NCBI GenBank assembly: GCA_011772205.1
Contig: WVZY01000057.1
Location: 132,190 to 196,189, forward strand
Direction of reading: 5' to 3'
Length of the DNA: 64,000 bases
Source of the DNA: Candidatus Latescibacterota bacterium
Lineage (GTDB): Bacteria > Krumholzibacteriota > Krumholzibacteriia > WVZY01
Position numbers and translations under genes: made by a program. Shown piece after piece: positions 19,976-29,101 of this stretch (position 1 is its first letter; every line of letters begins with the position of its first letter). The notes under the pieces were generated by a model. It was not told the origin of the DNA, did no database searches, and saw only the letters and a list, made by a program, of their open reading frames with translations.

Positions 19976-21528
19976 TGAAGCGACAGCTCTTAAAATGGCT
20001 CCCCCCGCTCCCGCTCATCTTCCCAGCGCTTCTCTCCGGTGCGTTGCTCTCTGCGGCGTTCCCGCCAATCGCGCTCGGAGGAATCACCTTCGTTGCGCTC
20101 ATCCCACTTATCGTTTCTCTTTACCGCAAACCGTGGACGCGTGGTGAAGCATTCCGGGCTGGATTCTTTTTCGGGCTGATCTTTTTTCTGCTGCTCCTGT
20201 GGTGGATCGTCAAGCTCCTGCCTTGGGCGAACGTCACCATTCCGTGGCTGATGACACCGGCTTTGATTCTTCTCGTTCTCTATCTCTCACTGTACCCAGC
20301 TTTTTTCTGTCTTTTGCTCGTCACAATCGGGCGCGGCAAACTGGCGCCGGGATTTTTCGTGGCACCCGCTCTTTGGACGCTTCTGGAAATCATCCGCTCG
20401 CGAGGAGAGCTGGGATTCCCCTGGGGGGTTATCGGGTACGGGTTGTCGCGGCATGTGAATTTCATCCAGGGAGCGGCGTGGGTGGGGCTGTTTGGCGTTG
20501 GGTTTATCGTGGTCCTCATCAGTTTTGTCTTTAGCGCGGCTTTCGTCCAGCGCGAGATCTTCAGGAAAATTGTTTTTCTGGCCGTTGGTGCCGGCATGGT
20601 CGCTGCCCTGGGCTTGCATGGATGGAAAGTGGCTTCCGGCTTTCCGTTGGAAGAGCACGCCAGGGAGGTCTCGGTAGCTGTGATCCAACCCAACGTGTCT
20701 CTCAAGATCAAGTGGGATCCGGCGTTTAGGGATTCCATTCTCTCGTTGACCGAGCGGCTGTCACGAATCGCAGCAAGCGCAAATCCAGGCCTTATCATAT
20801 TCCCCGAGACTTCAGCGCCTGTTTACATCCACTATGAAAAGGAAGTCAAAAAGCTGCTGACATCGCTTGTGCGTGACATCGACACACCGATATACATCGG
20901 CTTTCTCGATGCCCGGCGCGACTGGCCGGATAAGAATCTCAACATATACAATTCGTCCGGCCTTTTTACACCGGATGGGAGGCTCGAGAAGTACGACAAG
21001 ACGCACCTGCTTCCGTTTGGGGAAGCGCTGCCGTTGAGCTGGAAGTTCCGCTTCTTGAAAAAAATAAATTTTGGCCAGGCGAACTTCCAGCCAGGCAAAC
21101 TTGCTCCTCCAATCGATAGCAGGATCGGCTCTCTTGGCCCGCTCATCTGTTTCGAATCTATTTTTCCCGAACTCTCGCGCAGGTATGCCCGTGCCGGAGC
21201 GGATTTCTTCGTGAACATCACCAACGACGGCTGGTTCGGCAACTCACCCGGGCCGTATCAACACGCAGAGATGTGCGTCTTCAGGGCCGTAGAGAACCGG
21301 CGCTACCTGCTGCGGAGCGCAAACACTGGCGTATCGATGGTCGTAAATCCCGTGGGTTCGGTGGCAAGTGCTCTTGAAATGGATAGGGAAGGGATGCTCG
21401 TCGAAAAAGTGCGGGCTATCAAAGGTCAGACGTTCTACACACGCGCTGGAGAATGGCCTGTGGTGATTGCATCGCTTCTGCTTTTGATCATCGGAGCAGT
21501 CGTTGCGCGGCGGTCTTTGAAGACGTAG
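19975..21528 (+). CDS. lnt: apolipoprotein N-acyltransferase
   Basis: Multi-TM N-terminus plus nitrilase domain: LIIFPETSAP, KTHLLPFGE, GPLICFESIFPE, NITNDGWFG. Confidence 0.93.
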   Translation: MKRQLLKWLPPLPLIFPALLSGALLSAAFPPIALGGITFVALIPLIVSLYRKPWTRGEAFRAGFFFGLIFFLLLLWWIVKLLPWANVTIPWLMTPALILLVLYLSLYPAFFCLLLVTIGRGKLAPGFFVAPALWTLLEIIRSRGELGFPWGVIGYGLSRHVNFIQGAAWVGLFGVGFIVVLISFVFSAAFVQREIFRKIVFLAVGAGMVAALGLHGWKVASGFPLEEHAREVSVAVIQPNVSLKIKWDPAFRDSILSLTERLSRIAASANPGLIIFPETSAPVYIHYEKEVKKLLTSLVRDIDTPIYIGFLDARRDWPDKNLNIYNSSGLFTPDGRLEKYDKTHLLPFGEALPLSWKFRFLKKINFGQANFQPGKLAPPIDSRIGSLGPLICFESIFPELSRRYARAGADFFVNITNDGWFGNSPGPYQHAEMCVFRAVENRRYLLRSANTGVSMVVNPVGSVASALEMDREGMLVEKVRAIKGQTFYTRAGEWPVVIASLLLLIIGAVVARRSLKT

Positions 21529-21561
21529 TCTCGTATGCCGGAGAGAACAGCGACACGAACG

Positions 21562-21993
21562 TTAGTCCGTCTTATCCTCTCCAAACACTTCCCGAGCCTT
21601 ATCACGAAGGCGCTCTTTTGCGTTCTCCACTTGCTGCAGGGCTTCTCTCAGCTCTTCCAGTTCGGAAGATCTCACTTTCAACCCTTCGCGAATAAAGAGA
21701 GCGGCCGCTTCAGAACGGCTCTTTACATAACCCGTTTGCACCCAGTCATCGAGGGCTTTGCTGCTTTCCTCGTCGATTCGAACCATGACGGTTTGATCCC
21801 GGGCGGATTGCCCCATCTCCTGGACGCTCACTTTTAGATCAGGAGCAATGCACACCATTTTCTTGCAGAAACTCTCCATGTCGCCGGAGCAGAGCGTGTC
21901 CGGGTCAATGCCTTTCTCACGGAGTTTCTCGCTGATCATTTGCCAGATGCCCGAATGGGAAGCATGCGCATGATCATCAGGGCAGCACATCAT
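21562..21993 (-). CDS. ribbon-helix-helix-like protein with Cys/His-rich N-terminus
   Basis: MMCCPDDHAHASHSG...; TVMVRIDEESSKALDDWVQTGYVKSRSEAAALFIREGL resembles RHH. Confidence 0.6.
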   Translation of the reverse strand: MMCCPDDHAHASHSGIWQMISEKLREKGIDPDTLCSGDMESFCKKMVCIAPDLKVSVQEMGQSARDQTVMVRIDEESSKALDDWVQTGYVKSRSEAAALFIREGLKVRSSELEELREALQQVENAKERLRDKAREVFGEDKTD

Positions 21994-22005
21994 AGGTTTC
22001 CTCTC

Positions 22006-22064
22006 TTGTAATAGTTGTATATGTAACACGATTACATATTACAATGTGTTGCTTTCTCTGTCAA
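22006..22064 (-). promoter_or_regulatory. promoter overlapped by nested palindromic operator
   Basis: Minus strand TTGACA-N17-TAATAT; ATATGTAA-CACGA-TTACATAT and TTGTAATA...TATTACAA. Confidence 0.6.
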
Positions 22065-22210
22065 GCAAGAAATAATAGGCGCTTTCTTCAGGGTGGTGAT
22101 CCAGCTAATACCCAGCAATTAAATCGATTATGTGTCTTCAGAAGGGAGTATCTTAGCTAATGGGAGGGACGTTATTCGATTAAATATGTTGTGCTAAAGA
22201 GGAATTCTGG

Positions 22211-22770
22211 TCACCCAAAGGGATAGTTTATCTGCTTCTGGATCTGCTCGCGAATTGTACGCCCGGCAATCTCCTCGCAAAGAAAGAGGCCAAGATCGAT
22301 AGACGATGTCACACCACGGGCCGTGATGATGTTCCCGCTCCTGATGACCCGCTTGTCGCTGATTTTGGAGGCGTACTTTGGAGCAATTCGTAAGCATTCG
22401 GGTGTGTCGTGGCCGTTTTGCCATCCAGTAAACCGGCGGCGCCGAGAAGCAAGGATCCGGTGCATACAGAGGCGATCAAATCGCTGTCCTTCGCTGTGCG
22501 AATCCACTCCACGAACTTTCCGTCATGAATGAGATCACGAGTGGTGATACCACCGGGAACAACAACGACTTTAAAACCATTTAGTGGCCGCCCAATCGTT
22601 GTAGGGGTGTATTTTTGGCCCAGGGAATCGGTCACTTCTTTGGTTACAGCGCAGAGATCCCAGACGAGATCTGGAATGAACCCCATGGTCTTCAATCGAG
22701 CTACGGGCTCCAGCGCTCCAACGAAGTCCAGCGCTGTCATGCCATTGAATATGACGTAACCGAATTTCAC
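22211..22770 (-). pseudogene. DJ-1/PfpI family protein, apparently frameshifted
   Basis: Frame 1 MKFGYVIFNGMTALDFVGALEP...VCTGSLLLGAAGLLDGKTATTHPNAYELL continues in another frame as RIAPKYASKISDKRVIRSGNIITARGVTSSIDLGLFLCEEIAGRTIREQIQKQINYPFG. Confidence 0.8.
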
Positions 22771-22887
22771 GGTCGTTGCGGAGCGAAGTACAGAAGATTT
22801 ACTGATATTGAATAGATGAATGTTTTCGAACTAGATGAAGTTCGCTTGCAGCCCTATATCCGTCTAATTCAAGAGATGCCATATCGC

Positions 22888-23490
22888 TCAATCGGACAAG
22901 CTTTCAGCCCAATACAGACTTTTGATTCTCCCCCACGTCGAGGTCTCTACTGAAATTGGCTCCGTCTCGATCACGATGTCCAAGGATAGTTCCGAGTTGT
23001 AAAGAAACGTGCCGGGCCAGTCCGGATTCGCCTGCCAGAGACCGGCGAAAGCGTTGTAATGCCCGGGATCCGGGTAGGTTCCTTGGAGGGGAATCACTTG
23101 GTCCCACGTCATCGTGAAAATCTCGCACTCCCCCGGTAACAGCGTAAAAGCCTGCGGGGGCAAGTACGTCGTTTCCGGGTAGAAATAGATCGCTGCATCG
23201 TAACAACCCGGTTGATCGAGTGCGGAGCAGCTGTCCGGGTAGATCACAAAGGCATGATTGGGATCATGAATAAAGGCGTCGAAACTGACTGTGTCCGTGC
23301 CCACGTTTTCGACCACGTAGTAGAAGTGGATGGTATCTCCGTGGATATAAACGAATTTCTCCATGGCGAACTTATAAGTAATACTATTTTCCGTTCGAGT
23401 GGCTTGGTTTTGGTACCCTGGCGGAAGGGAACAGTCATTCGTGGAAGAAACGGACAGGGAGAGTACTAACAGGAATGGCACAAAGTTCAT
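22888..23490 (-). CDS. secreted protein with C-terminal STWGRIKSLY motif
   Basis: Signal peptide; C-terminus VETSTWGRIKSLYWAESLSD; upstream TTGCTT-N17-TAGAAT. Confidence 0.65.
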   Translation of the reverse strand: MNFVPFLLVLSLSVSSTNDCSLPPGYQNQATRTENSITYKFAMEKFVYIHGDTIHFYYVVENVGTDTVSFDAFIHDPNHAFVIYPDSCSALDQPGCYDAAIYFYPETTYLPPQAFTLLPGECEIFTMTWDQVIPLQGTYPDPGHYNAFAGLWQANPDWPGTFLYNSELSLDIVIETEPISVETSTWGRIKSLYWAESLSD

Positions 23491-23694
23491 AGGAGCTCAC
23501 CTCCCCCGATTCTCTTGAGCTGCAATTTGAGAGACCGTTAATATTCTAGCATAGTGACTGTCTAGAAGCAATTCTTCATCTAAACCTTTCCGTGGACTCC
23601 ATAAATGAGTGCAGGCCTTGACTTGATCGCGGCGAGGCGGTTTTTCGACGTATCAAGCCAGGTGATGCGCCTGGCGAAGCCGATCCCGAACGGG

Positions 23695-24858
23695 CTAATC
23701 AATACCGAGTTTCTTGCGGATGTCTCTTGGGAGCCCGTCTTTGTGGACCATGATGAAAAGTGCTTTTGCGCGGATGTAGTTCTCGGAGAAATACTCGAGA
23801 CTCTTGTATGGGCCGTCCTCGGGGCCGACCGAATCCTTAGTGAAATAGAACTTCTTGCCTTTCTCGTCTTTAGCGATCCCCACTCCATGCACGAGATGCT
23901 GATCGAAGGTCCTCCAGTTCTCCAGCATCGTATCCCGTGCATCCTGGTCGATAACTCCTGCCTCCAATTCGGGCTCCAGCTCACAATAGCCTTTCTTGCT
24001 TTTGTAGAGCTCGGTCGTTGTGTGGAGATCGAAAACGAGCGAGAATCCGTTTTCAAGCGCGTGGTCGATGATTCCAATGAATTGATCGATTTTGACATTG
24101 TAGTAATTGCTATAATGGAGCCAATTGTCTTGAATGGTCAATTCTCCGGTTCCGTACAGCGGTAGAAACGAATACGATGTCACTTCGATATAGTCATCAT
24201 AGGGGAGCGCCAGGACCTCATCGGCGAATTCCTTTGGAGTCATCTTGCGGCCTTTGTATTGGATCGATTTCGGCACAGGCCCTGTATGATTGTCCAGAAT
24301 GTCTTTCATGTCGTCGAGCCATCTGCTGCTGAGTTTTCCATCGATCCATTTGCTGGACAGGTTTTCACCTTTACCGACTTCGACGACCGATTTCATTACG
24401 CCGTTTAGGAGCTTATACATCTCTCGATGGTTGTGCGCTGCATCTCCCGGCAGGAGGCCGCTGTAATCGGTGAGCCGGACGGTTCCATATTTTTTCATTA
24501 TGTGAATCACATCGTGTGGAAGCCCACCTTGCTTGAAGACGCCGTGACCGTGCATGCGGACGTTTCGCTGTGCTTTTTCCAAATAGGCGTGATAGGCAAT
24601 GTATATCTGTGACAGTTCGAGTTCGCCTCTGCCCAGGCGATAAGCTTCGGACTCGAGTAACGAGGTCGTGCTGAACGACCAGCATGTTCCCGTCTTGCCC
24701 TGGGATTTGTACGGAGTTCTCCATACTTCTTTGATGATCGTGAACTCTTTTTTCGGGGCCTGTTCTTGCTCCTGAACCGCAGTCCCGGCATCGGAGTAAG
24801 CAATCGAACAAAGCAATAGGCAGAGAGTAACAATAAGCTTCAAAACATCTTTTCGCAT
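23695..24858 (-). CDS. secreted bleomycin-hydrolase/aminopeptidase C-like cysteine peptidase (C1B-like)
   Basis: KSQGKTGTCWSFSTTSLLESEAYR; DQHLVHGVGIAKDEKGKKFYFTKDSVGP; signal peptide from ATG at 24858. Confidence 0.85.
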   Translation of the reverse strand: MRKDVLKLIVTLCLLLCSIAYSDAGTAVQEQEQAPKKEFTIIKEVWRTPYKSQGKTGTCWSFSTTSLLESEAYRLGRGELELSQIYIAYHAYLEKAQRNVRMHGHGVFKQGGLPHDVIHIMKKYGTVRLTDYSGLLPGDAAHNHREMYKLLNGVMKSVVEVGKGENLSSKWIDGKLSSRWLDDMKDILDNHTGPVPKSIQYKGRKMTPKEFADEVLALPYDDYIEVTSYSFLPLYGTGELTIQDNWLHYSNYYNVKIDQFIGIIDHALENGFSLVFDLHTTTELYKSKKGYCELEPELEAGVIDQDARDTMLENWRTFDQHLVHGVGIAKDEKGKKFYFTKDSVGPEDGPYKSLEYFSENYIRAKALFIMVHKDGLPRDIRKKLGID

Positions 24859-25006
24859 ATCCAATCCCTTCTTTTGGAACAATTTGTTTTTATCAACACT
24901 CAAAAATCAACGGGAGTCGTGAGCGAGGCCCTGGAAGTATCCGGCATGGATCAGAGTCCATCAGGTTTGATCTTGTGGGCTTGCTGTCAATCCCTTTGTT
25001 CGCCCG

Positions 25007-26314
25007 CTAAAACTTCATGCCGATGTCGAATTCGAACCGGCCGGGATCATCCAGCCGCCAGCCGTAATCGAAGCGCAGCCCGCTTGCACCTTTGGCGAGC
25101 AGGATCACGCCCGCACCGAAAGTCCCGTGAAAATTCCGTGTGGAGAGGTCCTCGTTATCCTCCCATGCAACAGCGGCATCGGCGAAAGCATGGAATGCTA
25201 TACCAATGAGGACATCTTCGATGGGTAAATTCCTGGAGAAATTCAGCGGTAACCGTCCCTCGATACCGGAAACGATCGATCGGGTCCCATGGAATGATCC
25301 GTAGTCGTACCCCCTCAGCGTTTGCGCCCCGCCGATATGCTCCCGCCGGTAGGCAGGCATCCGGTCCCCGTCACGATATCTGAGCCGCCCGTGACCGGCG
25401 ATGACACCCCTGCCTGCCAGGCTCTTGAAAAGGCGAAGGTCCGCTGTCCCTTCATGGATCGAGAATGTTTCACTCCCCGGCCCTACCTCTTCGCCTTTGG
25501 CTCTGAAGTACACGCCGTTCCAAGGATATGTGGGACTGTCTCTCGAATCATGGACAAAGGATATTGCCACCGTCGGGTAGGTGTCCCTTTCGGGTTCCAG
25601 CGTGACTCCGGGAGTGGAGCTTCTCACCGATTCAATACCCCCGGATAGTGTAATGCGAGTCCGTGAACCGAGCTTCCGGAAGATCCTCAGCTTTGCATGA
25701 AGCCGCTCAATCGATGCATCCTCGAGGGCCTTCCCGAGGTCGCCGTATACGTACTTGTATTCTTCGTAAGTGAGTCGTACTCCCACACCCACACGCGGTC
25801 CTGTCCCTATCCACGGATTTTCCCAAGAGGCGGTAACAATCGTGTTCCCTCTCAGCAGGAATGATCCTGAAAGCCTCTCGCTGCGCCCTCGAAAATTGAG
25901 TTCCCAAAGCTCCAATCCAAGGGAGATCTTATTTTGGTATCCCCGGCGGAAGAGAGGTCTTCCGTTGAATGTGGACTTCTCCGTGATAATGATGGAAAGC
26001 ACGATAGAAGAATCCCTCGGACTGTACGCTGCACGTACTTCCGAATAATCGACTCCAGGGATCTTTTGGATACGGCTCCGGGCTTCGTCGAGCTCCTCCT
26101 CATCGAACAGGTCCCCCCTCCGAAATGGAATTTCACGCCGCAGAATATGGGTTCGGATCTTTTCGTTTCCATATACGCGGATCTGCCCGACCCGAAAGGG
26201 GGGCGTTTCGCTTGTTTCCGGCAACGCTGGAGTCCAAGCGATCAAGAGCATACCGAATATGAGTATGGTTCGGATCACGCGTCGCCTGGTTTTTTTGGCT
26301 ATATGCGGATGCAT
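25007..26314 (-). CDS. Omp85/BamA-TamA superfamily outer membrane protein with one POTRA-like domain
   Basis: VGQIRVYGNEKIRTHILRREIPFRRGDLFDEEELDEARSRI; RGYDYGSFHG; terminal Phe. Confidence 0.8.
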   Translation of the reverse strand: MHPHIAKKTRRRVIRTILIFGMLLIAWTPALPETSETPPFRVGQIRVYGNEKIRTHILRREIPFRRGDLFDEEELDEARSRIQKIPGVDYSEVRAAYSPRDSSIVLSIIITEKSTFNGRPLFRRGYQNKISLGLELWELNFRGRSERLSGSFLLRGNTIVTASWENPWIGTGPRVGVGVRLTYEEYKYVYGDLGKALEDASIERLHAKLRIFRKLGSRTRITLSGGIESVRSSTPGVTLEPERDTYPTVAISFVHDSRDSPTYPWNGVYFRAKGEEVGPGSETFSIHEGTADLRLFKSLAGRGVIAGHGRLRYRDGDRMPAYRREHIGGAQTLRGYDYGSFHGTRSIVSGIEGRLPLNFSRNLPIEDVLIGIAFHAFADAAVAWEDNEDLSTRNFHGTFGAGVILLAKGASGLRFDYGWRLDDPGRFEFDIGMKF

Positions 26315-26551
26315 TGGTAGTCAGGAATGTTGAGTATAACAGGAAAAACAAGGCACAATGGGGCCTAACAGCGGACATTTAATCAGAGTATCGCACAAAA
26401 TGACAACAAGAAAAAAATCGATCGAATCCTCAGTTCCGAGCCGAATAGGATTGAAATCCACGGCCCCGATGCATCCTCCCGCCCAAGTTCTCCTTGTCTT
26501 GGGGCAAGCATCGCTATATCATATTGTCGCAGGAGGCTGAGTTGATTATTT

Positions 26552-26917
26552 ATGAACGTTTATCTTCTCAAATCGAAGCTGCACCACGCAAGGGTTACAG
26601 GTATCAACATGGATTATGAGGGAAGCATCGTGATCGATGCGGTTCTCATGGAAGAAGTTGATCTCTGTGCGTACGAAAAGGTGCTCGTCGCCAATATGTC
26701 GACGGGGGCCCGCTTTGAAACGTATGTGATTCCGGGACCTCCCGGTTCAGGCAGAATCGATCTGAACGGTGCAACTGCCCGACTGGGCCAGGTTGGAGAC
26801 CGGTTGATCGTCTTCGCGTTTGCCCAAGTAACCCGATCTGAAGCGGGCTCGTTCACTCCAAAAATCGTCCAACTTGACGAGAAAAACCGCGTCCTCCAAA
26901 GGCTTTCCCCAAAATGA
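26552..26917 (+). CDS. panD: aspartate 1-decarboxylase
   Basis: Self-cleavage motif DYEGSI; NMSTGARFETYVIPGPPGSGRIDLNGA. Confidence 0.93.
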   Translation: MNVYLLKSKLHHARVTGINMDYEGSIVIDAVLMEEVDLCAYEKVLVANMSTGARFETYVIPGPPGSGRIDLNGATARLGQVGDRLIVFAFAQVTRSEAGSFTPKIVQLDEKNRVLQRLSPK

Positions 26918-27079
26918 GAGAATATCGCTCCCAAATCGAGACGCGCCGCATCTCGAGGGTGGCGATCTGCAGCGGAGTTGCGAGCATCTTTTTTTTCGAG
27001 ATACGCCGGTGAGCCAGCATGCCACCCCGGCCGCTCCGGTTGAGCCGATGGCCGGATTCCGACAGAAAGTCTTGCGCCA

Positions 27080-28288
27080 ATGACGTCGAATCAGATGGAA
27101 GAAAAGTACTATCTGGATGATGCCTACACAACGGCGTTTCGGGCCAAGGTGCTGTCCTGTGAAAAGCTTCTCAACGGACATTTTGCCGTATTACTGGATA
27201 AGACGTATTTCTTTCCCGAATCCGGTGGGCAGCTTTCGGATAAGGGCAAAATCCTGAATGTGGATGTCGTGAATGTTCGCGAAGACGATGCGGGGAGAGT
27301 CGTTCACGAGGTGACCGCCCAGGTGGATGGTGAAGTGAGCTGCGACGTCGACTGGGAGGCGCGTTTCGATCACATGCAGCAACACACAGGTCAACACGTG
27401 CTTACCCGTGCTTTTATCGAGATTGCCGGGATGCCGACAGTCTCGTTTCATATGGGGGATGAGACCTGCACGATTGATCTCGAGGGGAAAGGGCTGGGTG
27501 ACCAGACTATCAACGCCGCCGAGGACCTTGCAAACGCCATTATCTGGGGAAACAGGGAGGTTAGTGCGAGAACAGTTCCCCTTTCTCGGCTGAAGGAAGA
27601 TGCGCTCAGGAGATCGCTTCCGGAGGGCGTTACTGATGCCCGCGTCGTGGAGATCGAGAATTTCGACGCCGTTGCATGCTGCGGGACTCATGTGAAGAGG
27701 ACGGGTGAGCTGGGCATTATTAAAGTGCTCAAGCACGAAAAGGTCAAAGGCAGCGTTCGCGTCCATTTCGTAGCCGGACGGCGGGCTCTCTTGGACTATC
27801 GAGACAAACACGGCGTGGTGAAATCGCTTGCCAACAGGTTTACAACGTCGGTCGACGGGATCCTGGATAAAACTGAAAAGCTCTCGAAAGATGCTCAGCT
27901 TTTGAGGAAGGAACTCCAGAAAAGCATCAAAAGACTTGCTGCCTTCGACAAACAGCGACTTCTCGCGGAGGCGTCGACCCACAAGGGCAGGCGTTTCATC
28001 GTGCACCTGTGTGAAGCGGGCGACGAAAGTTATCTCAATCTCCTTGCCTCGGCATGCAAGAACGAGGCGGGCACGATCGTTTTCCTGGGTTCGAAGGACG
28101 GGCATGTCGTCTGCGCCGCATCCCCCGAGGTCTCCATTGATCTTGCAACTCATGTCGTCGGCGCCGCGAAAGAAGCAGGTGGTGGGGGCGGAGGAAAGGG
28201 AGACTTCGCCAGGGTGACTCTCCCAGACTCCGTTGATGTCAGAGAATTTCTCGAAAAGGTATCCAGCTATGTCAAGAACGCTGTTTAA
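27080..28288 (+). CDS. alanyl-tRNA editing protein (AlaX-like, with DHHA1 domain)
   Basis: FFPESGGQLSDKG; HMQQHTGQHVL; CCGTHVKRTGELG; C-terminal AGGGGGGKGDFA. Confidence 0.88.
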   Translation: MTSNQMEEKYYLDDAYTTAFRAKVLSCEKLLNGHFAVLLDKTYFFPESGGQLSDKGKILNVDVVNVREDDAGRVVHEVTAQVDGEVSCDVDWEARFDHMQQHTGQHVLTRAFIEIAGMPTVSFHMGDETCTIDLEGKGLGDQTINAAEDLANAIIWGNREVSARTVPLSRLKEDALRRSLPEGVTDARVVEIENFDAVACCGTHVKRTGELGIIKVLKHEKVKGSVRVHFVAGRRALLDYRDKHGVVKSLANRFTTSVDGILDKTEKLSKDAQLLRKELQKSIKRLAAFDKQRLLAEASTHKGRRFIVHLCEAGDESYLNLLASACKNEAGTIVFLGSKDGHVVCAASPEVSIDLATHVVGAAKEAGGGGGGKGDFARVTLPDSVDVREFLEKVSSYVKNAV

Positions 28289-29057
28289 CTGGGTGAGGAT
28301 CCTGATGATGCTTGGCTTCTCGGGAGCCGTGATGGCGTCGGGCTTGCGGGAGCGTCCGGACTCGCTGCTGGCGCGTGTCCAAAAGGGGTCATATAAGGTA
28401 TTTCAACGGGTAGGGGAAGATACGATACCTCGTGAAATAGGCACTGAGACATTCACAAAAAAGTACTTCACGGACAACACTATCGTGCTCGAAATCGAAA
28501 AGGAAATGGATTTCGCCTTGATTGGAGCACCGTCTCGTACCTTGAAGCAAAAGAGCACACTGGAGATCGAAGAGGATTCCTATTTTCCAAGGCGCTATGA
28601 GATGAGGAAGGAGAATGGGGGGATGGAACAGGAATCCGGTATCGAAATGTTCTCGAACGTTGCAATTATATCCAGCCGCACCAATAAACTGGACGAGAAG
28701 GTAACTCTGGTTCTGTCGGCTGGCGCGATGTTCGTCGAAGGGAATTCCATCAGCCAGCACGCGCTTCTCCTGCATCGGTTGGATTCAAGCATCACCAGAA
28801 AACGAAACATCATGGTTTTCGATCCTCTTCTGAAAAGGGAGTCCTCCACTGTGGTCGTTTATGCTGGGGAAGTCACGGAGGTTACTGACGGAGAATCCAA
28901 ATCGCTTAAACTATACAAGATCGAAAAAGAGAGATACCCCGTGATGCAACTGTATGTGGACAATTCCGGAATTGTCGTTAAAGCGAGCGACGGCGTTCAG
29001 GAGTTCATACTCACTGGTTTTGAGGATATTGAGCTCCAAGCGCCATCAGGCGGTTAA
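28269..29057 (+). CDS. secreted hypothetical protein
   Basis: N-terminal hydrophobic segment; no family recognised. Confidence 0.5.
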   Translation: MSRTLFNWVRILMMLGFSGAVMASGLRERPDSLLARVQKGSYKVFQRVGEDTIPREIGTETFTKKYFTDNTIVLEIEKEMDFALIGAPSRTLKQKSTLEIEEDSYFPRRYEMRKENGGMEQESGIEMFSNVAIISSRTNKLDEKVTLVLSAGAMFVEGNSISQHALLLHRLDSSITRKRNIMVFDPLLKRESSTVVVYAGEVTEVTDGESKSLKLYKIEKERYPVMQLYVDNSGIVVKASDGVQEFILTGFEDIELQAPSGG

Positions 29058-29101
29058 AAACCGATTGCAACGTTTCTTTCCCACACACGTTTAGACCCGT
29101 T

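Noticed and set aside
26498-26516. Possible sigma54 promoter upstream of panD (TTGGGGCAAGCATCGCT)
   Set aside because: GG-N10-GC spacing fits but the -24 and -12 boxes deviate too much (GGGGC, TCGC).
27191-28153. 320-aa ORF antisense to the AlaX-like gene
   Set aside because: Opposite a well supported CDS; no recognisable motifs; shadow ORF.
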